A stretch of DNA of 64,000 bases, taken from Xenorhabdus griffiniae. GTDB taxonomy: Bacteria; Pseudomonadota; Gammaproteobacteria; Enterobacterales; Enterobacteriaceae. The translations under genes and the position numbers were made by a program. Below the pieces are notes generated by a model. That model did no database searches. It had not been told where the DNA came from and worked only from the letters and a program-made list of their open reading frames with translations. The stretch lies in contig NZ_LDNM01000009.1 of NCBI RefSeq assembly GCF_001028135.1, positions 46,909 through 110,908 of the forward strand, read 5' to 3'. Of this stretch, positions 1 to 10,842 are shown piece after piece; the first letter of the stretch is position 1; every line of letters begins with the position of its first letter.

Positions 1-437
<437 letters not shown>

Positions 438-477
438 TTACTATTTTGCAAAAGCAGATGCGAGTAACTTCGCAATT

Positions 478-2358
478 TTATTCCAGTTGACCAATTTTAA
501 TATCCGCACCATCACGTAAATTCATGATTAGTGACTCGAGCGTGATATTACCGGTCTGATACTGATAACCCACCATATACTGTTTAAGCAGATCATCTGT
601 GACAGATCCCGGAACAACTTTATCCAACTGGATAAGTACAGCGTTACCCAGTTCATCTTGAGCTAATCCATATACAGGCTTACCCGCTTTAGGATGAGGT
701 AAAGTGAATGCCACATCGGTAGCCTGATTGGTTTGTGGCAGATGTTTTATCACGGTAGGCTGCTCGAACTGAATTCCTGCGGTTTTCAATACTTGCTCAC
801 CTTTACCTTCTTTCAGGGCGGCCAGGAGTTTTTCACTTTCAATCTGAAGTTGTTTTTCTGCTTTCTGACGTTTTACCAATTCAGTAACTTCAGGTTTGGC
901 CTGTTCAAACGACTGGACTGTTTCAGGCCTAACATCGTCAACACGCAGAATAAAAGCTCTATCGCCTTCAACCGAAATAACATCAGAGTTAATTCCTGTC
1001 GCACCTTTATCATCAATCAAATTGCCAGAGAAAACAGCCTGAACAACTTGGTTGAAATTAATATCAGTGGGAACATGATCGCGATCAAACCAGTCCGTGG
1101 TCACAGCTTGATAACCCGCCGCTTTCTCTGCTGCTACCAAAGACTCATTATCATTCGCTGCGGCATCACTCACTTTCCGCTGTAATGCATAAAAAGCATC
1201 AACGGCTTTTTCCTGCTTAACAATTTTTTCTATTTCCGAACGCACATCCGCCAACGGTTTGACTTCCTGATATTTAATATCATCTAAACGAAAAATGGCA
1301 TATCCATTAGATAATTTGACCACATCTGAAAGCTGCCCTTTCTGTGTCAAATTCGCTGACTTAATCTCATTAGGCAGAGAGCGTTCTTCCATCCAGCCTA
1401 AATCACCACCTTTTTGAGCAGAAAATTTGTCAGTCGATTTTTCTGACGCCAATTGACTAAAATCAGCTCCTTTTTTTAACTCATCCAAAACCGATTTGGC
1501 GACAGAGTCTGAATCCAGTTGAATAAAGCTATACTTTTTCTGTTCAGGTTTGGTGTATTTTGCCAGGTTGTTTTTATAAAATTTTTCGATATCAGCATCT
1601 GATACAGTGACATCTTTCAGTTCATCGGCAGCATCCATTTTGATATAACTGACTTTCACTTTTTCTGGCACAGTAAAATGCTGACTATTAACGTCATAGT
1701 ATTTTTTCAGTTCTTCATCGGTAACTGTTTGTTTCTCCTCAATTGATTTTAATTCAAGAGTCGCAAAACGTACTGTCCTTTTTTGCAGAAATAATGCTGC
1801 TTCCTGTTTTACTTCGGTCGGTAACGCAATTTCCGCGCCTATAACAGCTTGCCTCAATTGACGATTAATCAATTCCTGACGAACCTGTTCCGCGAAATTG
1901 TCAGGGCTGATGTTTGAATGAGCAAGCCAGTTTAAATACTCCTGATATTTGTTGTTATCAAACTGGCCGTCAGCCTGGAGAAACGGTAGGTTACGTATCT
2001 CCTGTGCAACCTGATTGTCGCTTGCTGATAAACCCAGCTTACGGGCATACTGTTCAATCAAAGTGGCATTGATAAGTCTCTCCAATGATTGGCGCCGAAG
2101 CTGCTGTAGCATCTGTTCATCGCTTAACAAAGTTGAGAATTCATCTCCCAGCTTCTCCTGCTGAACATTTTTTTCTTGCAAAAATGCCTGCTCTAGCTGA
2201 GCACGACTAATGGTTTGGCCATTCACTTTGGCTGCATAATTACCACTTTCGCTTGATAGGTAACCAGTTACCCCCGTCACCAGGAAAGTCAGGATAATTA
2301 GAGCCAACACAATTTTGAGCACAGGACCGTTCGCCGCCGTGCGTAGGTTATCCATCAT
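478..2358 (-). CDS. ppiD: Periplasmic folding chaperone / peptidyl-prolyl isomerase D
   Basis: PpiD is an inner-membrane-anchored periplasmic chaperone that sits next to the SecYEG translocon and helps newly exported outer-membrane proteins. The 626-residue product has a short cytoplasmic N-terminus (MDNLRTAANGPVLK), one membrane helix at about 14-35, a SurA-N-like chaperone domain (about 40-230), a single parvulin domain (about 225-360, with KGGDLGWMEERSLP) and a long C-terminal chaperone region. Length and start match E. coli PpiD (623 residues). Two consecutive ATGs exist and I kept the first. The order hupB-ppiD downstream of lon is the standard enterobacterial arrangement. Parvulin activity of the E. 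coli protein is considered weak or absent, so the chaperone role is the safer description. Confidence 0.97.
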   Translation of the reverse strand: MMDNLRTAANGPVLKIVLALIILTFLVTGVTGYLSSESGNYAAKVNGQTISRAQLEQAFLQEKNVQQEKLGDEFSTLLSDEQMLQQLRRQSLERLINATLIEQYARKLGLSASDNQVAQEIRNLPFLQADGQFDNNKYQEYLNWLAHSNISPDNFAEQVRQELINRQLRQAVIGAEIALPTEVKQEAALFLQKRTVRFATLELKSIEEKQTVTDEELKKYYDVNSQHFTVPEKVKVSYIKMDAADELKDVTVSDADIEKFYKNNLAKYTKPEQKKYSFIQLDSDSVAKSVLDELKKGADFSQLASEKSTDKFSAQKGGDLGWMEERSLPNEIKSANLTQKGQLSDVVKLSNGYAIFRLDDIKYQEVKPLADVRSEIEKIVKQEKAVDAFYALQRKVSDAAANDNESLVAAEKAAGYQAVTTDWFDRDHVPTDINFNQVVQAVFSGNLIDDKGATGINSDVISVEGDRAFILRVDDVRPETVQSFEQAKPEVTELVKRQKAEKQLQIESEKLLAALKEGKGEQVLKTAGIQFEQPTVIKHLPQTNQATDVAFTLPHPKAGKPVYGLAQDELGNAVLIQLDKVVPGSVTDDLLKQYMVGYQYQTGNITLESLIMNLRDGADIKIGQLE

Positions 2359-2532
2359 AAAGACGTAAAACTCCGCTTTAGTGAAAAAGAAACTGTCATA
2401 TTACGACAATTCAAACGCTAAGAGAAAAAAAGCGCACCAATCAATTGATGCGCTTATATTCTAGCCTATCAACACGGCCTAGTCAGTTGAAGTTTATTTC
2501 AATAACAAAAACCAGAGCCTGTTTCCTACTCA

Positions 2533-2808
2533 TTAGCCATTAACAGCATCTTTTAATCCCTTTCCAGCTCGGAAAGCAGGTACTTTTGCTGCTGCGATCT
2601 TGATTTCCTTGCCTGTCTGAGGGTTGCGACCTGTACGCGCAGCACGCTCACGTACAATAAACGTACCGAACCCCACTAAAGCGACATCATCACCGTTTTT
2701 CAATGCACCAGATACGGAAGAAATGAATGCATCTACTACACGTCCGGCTGCTGCCTTAGAAATATTGGCATCAGCAGCAATTTTGTCGATCAGTTGTGAC
2801 TTGTTCAC
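2533..2808 (-). CDS. hupB: DNA-binding protein HU-beta
   Basis: Nucleoid-associated histone-like protein that forms HU homodimers or HU-alpha/beta heterodimers and bends DNA. I chose the GTG at 2808, giving [20 protein letters not shown] and 91 residues, because it matches the family N-terminus and length (90 in E. coli, which also uses GTG). The longer reading from ATG 2823 would add MGMIR, and the GGGG that would be its codon 2 region fits better as the ribosome binding site for the GTG. The beta-arm signature [21 protein letters not shown] is intact, as is the C-terminal [13 protein letters not shown]. It lies between lon and ppiD, as in other enterobacteria. Confidence 0.96.
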   Translation of the reverse strand: MNKSQLIDKIAADANISKAAAGRVVDAFISSVSGALKNGDDVALVGFGTFIVRERAARTGRNPQTGKEIKIAAAKVPAFRAGKGLKDAVNG

Positions 2809-2971
2809 TCTTATCATCCCCATTTTAGTATTACTCTCGTAACGGAAACCGATTTACAACAGATAACACGACAGTTATACCGTCATATCAATCCTTTTCC
2901 AGTATTAGCAAGAAATCATGGAACAGCAAAATTTTTAATCAGATAATTAGACTAATCTAACTTAATGACAC

Positions 2972-3008
2972 AAAAAAAGGCTGGCAAGCCTGAATGTTCT
3001 CACCAACC
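2972..3008 (-). terminator. lon terminator
   Basis: Read on the minus strand: GGTTGG, a loop containing GGCTTG, then CCAGCC and a run of seven T. The stem is 6 bp with one G-U pair. It stands about 45 bp past the lon stop codon and upstream of hupB. Confidence 0.65.
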
Positions 3009-3051
3009 TGAATTTTATACACAGTTCTTGAGTTAGCTCACTATTTTTGTA

Positions 3052-5406
3052 CTATTTTAGTGATACAACTTCTGCGCCAAATGTGGGTTCCTGCAAAGCG
3101 ATAGATAATACATCTTCTATACGTTTAACGGGGTGGATCTCCAGATCTTGGATCACATTCTGTGGGATCTCTTCCAGATCTCGTTTATTGTCATCTGGGA
3201 TCAAAACCGTTTTAATTCCCCCACGATGTGCTGCCAGCAGTTTCTCTTTCAAGCCCCCGATTGGCAGTACTAAACCCCGCAGCGTAATTTCCCCTGTCAT
3301 GGCAACGTCAGCACGAACTGGATTACCCGTCAGGCAAGAGACCAACGCTGTACACATTGCAATCCCCGCACTGGGACCATCTTTTGGAGTCGCTCCTTCC
3401 GGTACATGAACATGAATATCACGTTTCTCATGGAAATCAGAGCTGATACCCAACTTATCAGCACGAGCACGAACGACTGTCAATGCCGCCTGGATGGATT
3501 CCTGCATCACTTCACCCAATGAACCGGTATAAGTCAATTTACCTTTACCTGGCACACTGGCTGTTTCAATCGTCAGCAAATCACCACCAACTTCTGTCCA
3601 TGCCAGGCCAGTTACCTGACCAACTCGATTTTCTGTATCAGCACGACCATAATCCACTTTTTGCACACCCAGATAATCTTTCAAGTTATCCGCATTAATT
3701 TCGATGTGCTTAAGTTTCTTATCCATCAGTAATGCTTTAACCGCTTTACGACACAATTTAGAGATTTCACGTTCTAAACTACGAACACCAGCCTCACGAG
3801 TGTAGTAACGGATAATGCCAATAATTGCACCATCATCGATAGTCAATTCGTCTTTCTTCAGAGCGTTACGCTCGATCTGTTTTGGCAGCAGATGACGTTT
3901 GGCAATATTCAGTTTTTCATCTTCGGTATAGCCCGATAGACGAATGACCTCCATACGATCCAGCAATGGAGCAGGAATATTCATGGAGTTAGAGGTTGCC
4001 ACGAACATAACATCGGAGAGATCGTAATCAACTTCAAGGTAGTGATCGTTAAATGCTACGTTTTGTTCAGGATCAAGTACTTCTAACAATGCTGAAGCTG
4101 GGTCGCCACGCATGTCGGATGACATTTTATCGATTTCATCTAGCAAGAACAGTGGATTTTTAACCCCTACTTTGGACATTTTCTGGATTAATTTGCCCGG
4201 CATTGAGCCAATATAAGTACGACGATGTCCACGGATCTCCGCTTCATCGCGTACCCCCCCCAATGCCATACGCACATATTTACGCCCAGTTGCGCGTGCG
4301 ATAGAACGGCCCAATGAGGTTTTTCCCACACCAGGAGGCCCTACCAAACAAAGTATTGGTCCCTTCAGCTTGCTAACGCGGCTCTGTACCGCAAGATATT
4401 CAAGAATACGCTCTTTGACACGCTCCAAACCATAATGGTCTGTATCCAGTACTTCCTGAGCTTTTATTAAATCTTTTTTTACCTTGCTACGTGAAACCCA
4501 AGGAACTTGCACCATCCAATCAATGTAACTACGAACAACCGTGGCTTCAGCCGACATCGGAGACATCATTTTTAATTTCTGCAATTCAGCTTCGGCTTTT
4601 TCGCGAGCCTCTTTCGGCATTTTCGCGTCTTCGATCTTACGTTTCAGCGTCTCATATTCATCAGGCGCATCATCCATCTCACCCAACTCTTTCTGAATAG
4701 CTTTCATTTGCTCATTCAGGTAGTACTCGCGCTGGCTTTTTTCCATCTGTTTTTTAACGCGATTACGGATACGTTTTTCTACCTGTAACAGATCGATTTC
4801 TGATTCCATCATTGCTATCAGATATTCAATGCGCTCAACAACATTAGACATTTCTAAAACTGTCTGCTTATCGTTGATTTTCAAAGGCATATGTGCTGCG
4901 ATGGTATCTGCTAATTTTGCCGCATCTTCAATACTGTGCAACGAAGTCAATACTTCTGGTGGGATCTTTTTATTCAGTTTGACGTAACCTTCAAACTGGT
5001 TAATAACCGTTCTTACCAGAACTTCTTGCTCACGTTCATCAACGTCAGGGGATTCAGAGTATTCAACTTGTGCATAGAAATATTCGCCATTATCCGTCAA
5101 CGTGGTAATGCGAGCACGCTGCAAGCCTTCAACCAGAACTTTTACTGTGCCATCTGGTAACTTTAACATCTGTAAAACAGAAGCCACTGTACCTACGGAG
5201 AAAAGATCATTGACTCCCGGCTCATCAGTAGATGCTTCTTTTTGCGCGACCAACATGACTTGTTTGTCATGCTCCATTGCTGCTTCCAGGCAATGAATCG
5301 ACTTCTCACGCCCAACAAACAGAGGGATCACCATATGTGGATAAACCACGACATCGCGCAAAGGCAATACAGGGATTTCTATGCGTTCAGAACGCTCAGG
5401 ATTCAT
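3052..5406 (-). CDS. lon: ATP-dependent Lon protease
   Basis: Cytosolic AAA+ serine protease that degrades misfolded proteins and short-lived regulators. The 784-residue product has the E. coli length. It contains a LON substrate-binding N-domain (about 10-200), a coiled-coil linker, an AAA+ module with Walker A GPPGVGKT and Walker B LFLLDEIDK, and a C-terminal peptidase domain with the catalytic Ser679 in KDGPSAG and Lys722 in GGLKEKLLAA. The start MNPERSERIEIPVLPLRDVV is canonical and is preceded by GAGAGAGCTCT. It is transcribed from its own sigma-32-type promoter (5493-5520), downstream of clpX and upstream of hupB as in E. coli. Function is certain from the catalytic residues. Confidence 0.98.
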   Translation of the reverse strand: MNPERSERIEIPVLPLRDVVVYPHMVIPLFVGREKSIHCLEAAMEHDKQVMLVAQKEASTDEPGVNDLFSVGTVASVLQMLKLPDGTVKVLVEGLQRARITTLTDNGEYFYAQVEYSESPDVDEREQEVLVRTVINQFEGYVKLNKKIPPEVLTSLHSIEDAAKLADTIAAHMPLKINDKQTVLEMSNVVERIEYLIAMMESEIDLLQVEKRIRNRVKKQMEKSQREYYLNEQMKAIQKELGEMDDAPDEYETLKRKIEDAKMPKEAREKAEAELQKLKMMSPMSAEATVVRSYIDWMVQVPWVSRSKVKKDLIKAQEVLDTDHYGLERVKERILEYLAVQSRVSKLKGPILCLVGPPGVGKTSLGRSIARATGRKYVRMALGGVRDEAEIRGHRRTYIGSMPGKLIQKMSKVGVKNPLFLLDEIDKMSSDMRGDPASALLEVLDPEQNVAFNDHYLEVDYDLSDVMFVATSNSMNIPAPLLDRMEVIRLSGYTEDEKLNIAKRHLLPKQIERNALKKDELTIDDGAIIGIIRYYTREAGVRSLEREISKLCRKAVKALLMDKKLKHIEINADNLKDYLGVQKVDYGRADTENRVGQVTGLAWTEVGGDLLTIETASVPGKGKLTYTGSLGEVMQESIQAALTVVRARADKLGISSDFHEKRDIHVHVPEGATPKDGPSAGIAMCTALVSCLTGNPVRADVAMTGEITLRGLVLPIGGLKEKLLAAHRGGIKTVLIPDDNKRDLEEIPQNVIQDLEIHPVKRIEDVLSIALQEPTFGAEVVSLK

Positions 5407-5446
5407 AGAGCTCTCTCTTCGTTTAGCTTTCGCCAGTTTTAGGAAT

Positions 5447-5470
5447 CTCGTGAAACACGGTTTTCACGAG
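5447..5470 (-). promoter_or_regulatory. Inverted repeat in the lon 5' leader
   Basis: CTCGTGAAA and TTTCACGAG form a perfect 9-bp stem around a 6-base loop, 41 bp upstream of the lon ATG and downstream of the predicted sigma-32 promoter. It would form a hairpin in the lon mRNA leader or could be an operator. Nothing in the sequence decides between the two. Confidence 0.5.
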
Positions 5471-5492
5471 TTTCACTTCAAAGAATATAAAA

Positions 5493-5520
5493 TATATGGG
5501 GACAAGAATCTTACATTCAA
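5493..5520 (-). promoter_or_regulatory. Sigma-32 (heat-shock) promoter of lon
   Basis: On the minus strand the -35-like TTGAATG and the -10-like CCCCATATA are separated by 12 bases. As I recall the E. coli lon heat-shock promoter, both boxes and their spacing are the same. It sits 87-114 bp upstream of the lon ATG, which supports RpoH control of lon. Confidence 0.8.
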
Positions 5521-5537
5521 TAGCCTATATCGGCAAA

Positions 5538-5572
5538 AAACAAAATGAGGGAGAATCCCTCATTTGTTTTTT
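5538..5572 (-). terminator. clpX terminator
   Basis: AAATGAGGGA / TCCCTCATTT form a 10-bp stem with a 3-base loop and T-rich flanks on both strands. It lies 45 bp beyond the clpX stop and upstream of the lon promoter, separating the clpPX operon from lon. Confidence 0.8.
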
Positions 5573-5616
5573 TCAATGCGTATTGATAATCGGTTTGCTT
5601 CCTATACCCCATTTCT

Positions 5617-6888
5617 TCACTCACCAGAAACTTGGGCATCCGGCTTGCTATATATCAATAATGGTGCGGAGTTATCTTCAACAACCGTTTCATCAACGAC
5701 AACTTTCTCTACATGTTCCATTGATGGCAGATCGTACATTGTATCCAATAAAACATCCTCAACAATTGAACGAAGACCACGAGCCCCCGTTTTACGTGCC
5801 ATTGCTTTTTTCGCTATGGCAGTCAATGCTTCTTTTCTGAACTCCAGTTCAACACCCTCAAGGTTAAACAGGGCCTGATACTGTTTGGTCAGCGCGTTTT
5901 TCGGTTCCTGTAGGATCTGGATCAGTGCTTCTTCGTTAAGTTCGGTCAGCGTTGCCACAACAGGCAGACGACCAATGAATTCAGGAATTAACCCAAATTT
6001 AATCAAATCTTCCGGTTCAACCTCAGACAGCAATTCACCTTCTGTGGCTTTCTCTGATTCACCCCTAACTGTAGCACTAAAACCAATACCTGAACTGACA
6101 TTCAAACGCTGGCTGACAACTTTATCCAAGCCGGCAAACGCACCGCCGCAGATAAACAGAATTTTGGACGTATCAACTTGCAAGAATTCCTGCTGTGGAT
6201 GCTTACGACCACCTTGAGGAGGAACCGCTGCTACAGTGCCTTCAATCAGTTTCAACAGGGCCTGCTGAACCCCTTCTCCTGACACATCTCGAGTAATTGA
6301 TGGGTTATCAGATTTACGGGAAATTTTATCAATTTCATCAATATACACGATACCACGCTGTGCTTTCTGCACATCGTAATCACATTTTTGCAGCAGTTTC
6401 TGGATAATATTTTCTACATCTTCCCCGACATAACCCGCTTCGGTTAATGTCGTGGCATCAGCCATAGTAAACGGAACGTCTAAATAGCGAGCTAATGTCT
6501 CTGCTAACAACGTCTTACCACTACCTGTCGGGCCAATCAACAGAATATTACTTTTGCCGAGTTCCACACCGTTCGTGGCGTCACCATTACGCAATCTCTT
6601 GTAATGGTTATAGACCGCAACTGCTAACACTTTTTTCGCTGTTTCTTGGCCGATAACATAATCATCCAGATGTTGGCGAATTTCATGAGGAGTCGGCAAT
6701 GCGCTACGCTCACGATGTGGTATTAGCTCTTTAATTTCTTCGCGAATGATATCGTTACATAAATCGACACATTCATCGCAGATATACACTGACGGGCCAG
6801 CTATTAATTTCCGTACTTCATGTTGGCTTTTCCCGCAGAAAGAGCAATACAGCAGCTTTCCTGAACCGTCTTTGCGCTTATCTGTCAT
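5617..6888 (-). CDS. clpX: ClpX, ATPase subunit of ClpXP protease
   Basis: AAA+ unfoldase that recognises tagged substrates (such as ssrA-tagged proteins) and feeds them into ClpP. The 423-residue product shows the N-terminal zinc-binding domain with Cys15, Cys18, Cys37 and Cys40, Walker A GPTGSGKT near 119-126, Walker [11 protein letters not shown], and the small AAA domain with [12 protein letters not shown] at the C-terminus. Length equals the E. coli protein. It is the second gene of the clpP-clpX operon (140 bp after clpP) and is closed by the hairpin at 5538-5572. No unusual feature is seen. Confidence 0.98.
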   Translation of the reverse strand: MTDKRKDGSGKLLYCSFCGKSQHEVRKLIAGPSVYICDECVDLCNDIIREEIKELIPHRERSALPTPHEIRQHLDDYVIGQETAKKVLAVAVYNHYKRLRNGDATNGVELGKSNILLIGPTGSGKTLLAETLARYLDVPFTMADATTLTEAGYVGEDVENIIQKLLQKCDYDVQKAQRGIVYIDEIDKISRKSDNPSITRDVSGEGVQQALLKLIEGTVAAVPPQGGRKHPQQEFLQVDTSKILFICGGAFAGLDKVVSQRLNVSSGIGFSATVRGESEKATEGELLSEVEPEDLIKFGLIPEFIGRLPVVATLTELNEEALIQILQEPKNALTKQYQALFNLEGVELEFRKEALTAIAKKAMARKTGARGLRSIVEDVLLDTMYDLPSMEHVEKVVVDETVVEDNSAPLLIYSKPDAQVSGE

Positions 6889-7028
6889 CAGTCAACCTCA
6901 CTTTATGAACTGTTATCCCAGTTTGTCTGGCATAACAGAAAAAACGCTATTACTCCGGCTAGTTTGGCGTCAACATCAAGAAACGCTTAGAGAAAAGGCT
7001 AGCATCGGAATAATAAATTAATTAATAA

Positions 7029-7652
7029 TTAGCTGCGCTGGGTGAATATACTATCAACCAACCCGTATTCTACGGACTCTTCGGCTGACAAGAAACGATC
7101 GCGTTCTGTATCCTTAACGATCTTCTCAAGTGGCTGTCCGGTATGTTTCGCCATCAATTCGTTCATCCGCGCTTTCACCTTGATGATTTCCTGCGCATGG
7201 ATCTCAATATCAGTCGCCTGTCCCTGGAAACCACCTAATGGCTGGTGAATCATAACTCTGGAATTTGGCAGACAGAAACGCTTCCCTTCTGCTCCAGCGG
7301 TCAGCAGGAATGCTCCCATTGAACAGGCCTGCCCCATACAAATAGTACTCACATCGGGTTTGATAAACTGCATCGTGTCATAAATAGACATGCCTGCCGT
7401 AATAACCCCACCTGGTGAGTTAATATATAAATGAATATCTTTTTCTGGATTTTCTGCTTCCAAGAATAGCATTTGGGCAACGATCAAGTTCGCCATATGA
7501 TCTTCAACAGGCCCAGTCAGAAAAATAATACGATCCTTTAATAAGCGGGAGAAGATATCAAATGCACGCTCGCCACGTGCTGTTTGTTCAACCACCATCG
7601 GCACCAAAGACATGTTAGGTGCATATTGATCTTGCTTGCCACTGTATGACAT
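7029..7652 (-). CDS. clpP: ATP-dependent Clp protease proteolytic subunit
   Basis: Serine peptidase that forms the two-ring tetradecameric chamber of ClpXP and ClpAP. The 207-residue precursor carries the complete catalytic triad Ser111 (QACSMGAF), His136 (MIHQPLGG) and Asp185 (TERDRF), at the same numbers as in E. coli. The first 14 residues would be the autoprocessed propeptide (cleavage after NM of YAPNM). The order tig, clpP, clpX, lon on one strand is conserved in Enterobacterales. Confidence 0.98.
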   Translation of the reverse strand: MSYSGKQDQYAPNMSLVPMVVEQTARGERAFDIFSRLLKDRIIFLTGPVEDHMANLIVAQMLFLEAENPEKDIHLYINSPGGVITAGMSIYDTMQFIKPDVSTICMGQACSMGAFLLTAGAEGKRFCLPNSRVMIHQPLGGFQGQATDIEIHAQEIIKVKARMNELMAKHTGQPLEKIVKDTERDRFLSAEESVEYGLVDSIFTQRS

Positions 7653-7831
7653 TTCCGTCTCCTAATAGAACTCACGCGGGTGCCATTCATAACTGATTCT
7701 ACTTGAGATAAGCGATGATGACCATGATCCAAAGTTACCTAACAAGGGGCTTTTCCCCTTCTAAAAAGTAGTAAGCTCTTACATAATAGTAAGAAAGGAT
7801 ATGAGGTTAAATCTGTTTTTTTCAAGAACAA

Positions 7832-7864
7832 TAAAAAAACCCGCAAGCATAGCCTGCGGGTTTA
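7832..7864 (-). terminator. tig terminator
   Basis: On the minus strand: AAACCCGCAGGC, loop, GCTTGCGGGTTT, followed by a run of T. This is a strong intrinsic terminator about 60 bp after the trigger factor stop codon. Confidence 0.85.
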
Positions 7865-7923
7865 CTTCGATTCACTTCATTGAGAGTGAGGTTTCATCAT
7901 CTCAGGCATTCAATAAATGAAAC

Positions 7924-9228
7924 TTATGCCAATTGATTTTGATTCATCAGTTCATTGAAGCCAGCTTCTTTTTCAGAAACTTTCGCTTTGCTCAGAACAA
8001 ATTCAACAGCCTGCTCTTCCAGAGCAATGTTGCGAATGTTGTTCATCATTTCGTTATTTTTGCTGTAGTATTCTACAACTTCTTTTGGATCTTCATAAGC
8101 GGCTGCCATCTCTTCGATCAACGCAGTAACGCGATCTTCTTCGACTTTCAGCTCATTGCTGCTGATAACTTCGCCTAACAGCAAGCCAACAACAACACGG
8201 CGTTTAGCCTGCTCTTCGAACAGTTCACGTGGCAGTTCCAGAGCTTGTGTTTCGCTACCGCCAAAACGTTGAGCAGCCTGACGACGCAGTACATCAATTT
8301 CACCATCAACAACAGCCGCAGGAACTTCAATGTCGTTAGCCTTAACCAAACCGTCCAGAATCTGAGTTTTGATGTTGTTACGAACAGCATTTTTCAGTTC
8401 ACGTTCCATGTTCTTGCGAACTTCGGCACGCAAACCGTCAACAGTACTATCAGCAATACCAAAACGCTTGATGAACTCTTCAGTCAGCTCTGGCAGTTCA
8501 CGCTGTTCAACTTTTTTCAAGTTGATCACGAACTTTGCAGCTTTACCTTTCAGATTTTCTGCATGGTAATCTTCTGGGAAAGTCACATCGATAGTAAATT
8601 CTTCGCCTGCTTTGTGCCCAACGATACCCTCTTCAAAACCTGGGATCATACGGCCCTGGCCCATTGCCAGAACGAAATCAGTTGATTTACCGCCTTCGAA
8701 TTCTTCACCCTCAACGGAGCCAGTGAAATCAACAGTGACACGATCTTCCGCAGCCGCTGCTTCATCGGTTTCTTTCCAATCTGCCTGCTGTTTACGCAGC
8801 GTGTCCAGCATGTTGTCAACGTCTGCATCTTTTACTTCAACAACAGGTTTTTCAACTTCAATTTCTTCTAAACCTTTCAGTTCAATTTCTGGATAAACTT
8901 CAAATTCAACTGCGTAAGTGAAGTCTTCACCTTCTTTAAACTGTTCAGGTTTGTAGCTTGGTGCGCCTGCCGGAGTGATTTTCTGCTCAATGATCGCATT
9001 GATGAAATTGCGCTGCATCAGATCACCCAGAACATCCTGAAGAACAGAAGCGCCATAACGCTGCTTAACGATCTTCATTGGCACTTTGCCCTTACGAAAG
9101 CCATCGATACGGACTTTCTTTGCTACATTAACCAGTTCACTGTCAACTGCTTTTTCGATATCGGCAGCAGGAACGGTGATTGACACACGACGCCCAAGGC
9201 CTTGAGTGGTTTCAACAGAAACTTGCAT
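7924..9228 (-). CDS. tig: Trigger factor, ribosome-associated chaperone
   Basis: Chaperone with prolyl isomerase activity that docks at the ribosome exit tunnel and shields nascent chains. The 434-residue product has the N-terminal ribosome-binding domain with the signature GFRKGKVP (Phe44-Arg45-Lys46), a central FKBP-type isomerase domain (about 150-245, including [15 protein letters not shown]) and the C-terminal chaperone arms. Length and termini match the family (432 in E. coli). A sigma-70-type promoter lies upstream at 9396-9424 and a strong terminator follows, so it is probably a single-gene unit ahead of clpPX. Confidence 0.98.
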   Translation of the reverse strand: MQVSVETTQGLGRRVSITVPAADIEKAVDSELVNVAKKVRIDGFRKGKVPMKIVKQRYGASVLQDVLGDLMQRNFINAIIEQKITPAGAPSYKPEQFKEGEDFTYAVEFEVYPEIELKGLEEIEVEKPVVEVKDADVDNMLDTLRKQQADWKETDEAAAAEDRVTVDFTGSVEGEEFEGGKSTDFVLAMGQGRMIPGFEEGIVGHKAGEEFTIDVTFPEDYHAENLKGKAAKFVINLKKVEQRELPELTEEFIKRFGIADSTVDGLRAEVRKNMERELKNAVRNNIKTQILDGLVKANDIEVPAAVVDGEIDVLRRQAAQRFGGSETQALELPRELFEEQAKRRVVVGLLLGEVISSNELKVEEDRVTALIEEMAAAYEDPKEVVEYYSKNNEMMNNIRNIALEEQAVEFVLSKAKVSEKEAGFNELMNQNQLA

Positions 9229-9395
9229 CTTGTTACCTCAAAAAAATCATAGTGCTCGGTCAACTTCAGAATGGCTGCAAGGCTTAAAACAAGCGGATTG
9301 CAGTACTCTTTAAGAACCGGGGCGGTCGCATTTAAAAACCGAGTATCCCTGTGATCAGAAGCGTCCCGAAACCATTCTAAAAATTTAGACGCAGC

Positions 9396-9424
9396 ATTAT
9401 AGCGGCGCAGACAGTATGAGTCGA
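9396..9424 (-). promoter_or_regulatory. Sigma-70-type promoter of tig
   Basis: On the minus strand TCGACT, a 17-base spacer, then a perfect TATAAT. This is about 170 bp upstream of the tig ATG. The leader between them contains GCGTC...GACGC, which could pair. The rest of the 9229-9619 gap holds only this leader, AT-rich DNA and the bolA terminator. Confidence 0.6.
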
Positions 9425-9530
9425 GAATTGCAGACAAAAGCATGCATGATTCGTTAACTTATGTGATAAGCGTTGCTCAATGGCTACGTCATAATATTGT
9501 TTATGATGAGACTGTTATGCAATATGCATA

Positions 9531-9556
9531 TAAAAAAATACAGCCCGAAGGCTGCT
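9531..9556 (-). terminator. bolA terminator
   Basis: On the minus strand: GCAGCC, TTCG tetraloop, GGCTGT, then ATTTTTTTA. A classic intrinsic terminator 65 bp after bolA. Confidence 0.8.
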
Positions 9557-9619
9557 AGCTAAAATTAAAGCGAGATGAATAAAATAGAGACAAACAAGCT
9601 ATGAAATTAACTCGAAAAA

Positions 9620-9943
9620 TCATAAGCTTGATGTCGTCGTACTTCCACCGCGACATGCCGGAGAAGCCAGAACAGTGTCTGCTAGTTCTGCCCACTCCTT
9701 TTCCGTATAAGTATGCAGTGCCAAAGCATGTACACCTTCCTCTAATTCTTTAGCCAAGAGGCTATATATTGAGCGGTGGCGACTCAACATTCTTTGTTCA
9801 ACAAATTCATTGCTTATGATAATAATTTTAAAATGGCTTTCAGAACCCGCTGGCACATTGTGACGATAACTTTCATCGGTCACTTCCAGATGAGAAGGCT
9901 GAAATGCCGCCTGTAACTTTGTTTCTATTTCTTGACGAACCAT
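9620..9943 (-). CDS. bolA: BolA family regulator
   Basis: Small stress-associated regulator that binds DNA and also partners monothiol glutaredoxins in iron-sulfur handling. In E. coli it affects cell shape in stationary phase. The 107-residue product has the BolA core with the conserved helix segment [22 protein letters not shown] and the basic patch after the first beta hairpin ([18 protein letters not shown]). The C-terminal tail (about 95-107, [12 protein letters not shown]) is Ser/Thr-rich, variable and unlikely to be structured. It is transcribed alone, divergent from yajG and upstream of tig, as in E. coli. Confidence 0.95.
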   Translation of the reverse strand: MVRQEIETKLQAAFQPSHLEVTDESYRHNVPAGSESHFKIIIISNEFVEQRMLSRHRSIYSLLAKELEEGVHALALHTYTEKEWAELADTVLASPACRGGSTTTSSL

Positions 9944-10192
9944 CCCATTCTCCTAAATCACCAAAGGTTATTTATCAACCACATTATTGATTTTAGATTA
10001 TTCCCCGTGATTTATAACATCGGGATAATCAAATCTCCTTAACAGAATTTACGTCAGGTATTTCTCACGATATTTCAAACCATGTTTCAATCATCAGGGA
10101 TATGCCGCTACCCATGGCGATGCTATGATTACAGCGGTTTAAACTATCAGTATTAATATTGAATATCCGAATCTTGAATTGAGAAAACCCAC

Positions 10193-10771
10193 ATGCTAAA
10201 GAAAATATTTATTCCATTGATTACGCTTTTCTTTTTATCTGGCTGTGCAGACTCAGGCAACACATTAGCCATTCAACCTAAAATTACTCTGCCACCAGCA
10301 GATCCAACCATGAAAGCGATTACCGTCAGTATTAGTGGGGTCGACCATCGTCAATCTCAAGCCCTGGCCCAAATTAATCGTAATGCGCGATTAGTTACCT
10401 TGGTTCCTTCCCGTGATGTACGCTTCTTACTACAAGAAGCGCTGGAAAAACAAATGGTGGCTCGCGGCTATATGATTGGCTCTCCCGCTAATGCCAATTT
10501 GCAGGTCGTAGTCAATCAACTCTACGCCAATGTGAAAGAAGGCAGTCTTCGTCATGATATTTCAGCCAAAGCTGAAATTTCTATCATTGCTTATGCTCAA
10601 GACGGTAGTCAACAAATCAAAAACTATCGTACCAGCTACAATGCTCAGGGACCATTGGCAGCAACAAACACAAAAATTGCTGATGCAGTCAATACTGTCT
10701 TATCTGATGTGATCGCAGACATGGCTCAGGATGCGTCAATCAGCACCTTTATCAAACAAAACGTCCACTAA
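10193..10771 (+). CDS. yajG: YajG-family lipoprotein
   Basis: Predicted lipoprotein of unknown function, conserved next to ampG and bolA in enterobacteria. The 192-residue precursor has a basic-hydrophobic signal (KKIFIPLITLFF) and a lipobox LSGC with the lipidated Cys18. Asp20 rather than Asp at +2 follows (CADSG), so the sorting position is Ala and predicts outer-membrane targeting. The mature part matches the YajG pattern of IQPKITLPP near the N-terminus and DVRFLLQEALEKQMVARGYMI in the middle. It lies 71 bp before ampG on the same strand, and the pair is probably co-transcribed. The molecular function is unknown. Confidence 0.93.
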   Translation: MLKKIFIPLITLFFLSGCADSGNTLAIQPKITLPPADPTMKAITVSISGVDHRQSQALAQINRNARLVTLVPSRDVRFLLQEALEKQMVARGYMIGSPANANLQVVVNQLYANVKEGSLRHDISAKAEISIIAYAQDGSQQIKNYRTSYNAQGPLAATNTKIADAVNTVLSDVIADMAQDASISTFIKQNVH

Positions 10772-10842
10772 CAGGATAATAAACAAACTTTCTGCCTAAT
10801 TCTGACAAAATTAGATTGTATGCGGAAAGTTTTGGGAGGCCC

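Noticed and set aside
733..1185. 150-codon plus-strand open frame inside ppiD
   Set aside because: It lies antisense to a clearly conserved gene and has a composition rich in Phe/Leu typical of a shadow frame.
8245..8685. 146-codon plus-strand open frame inside tig
   Set aside because: Antisense to trigger factor, whose domains and residues are all conserved; no independent start signals.
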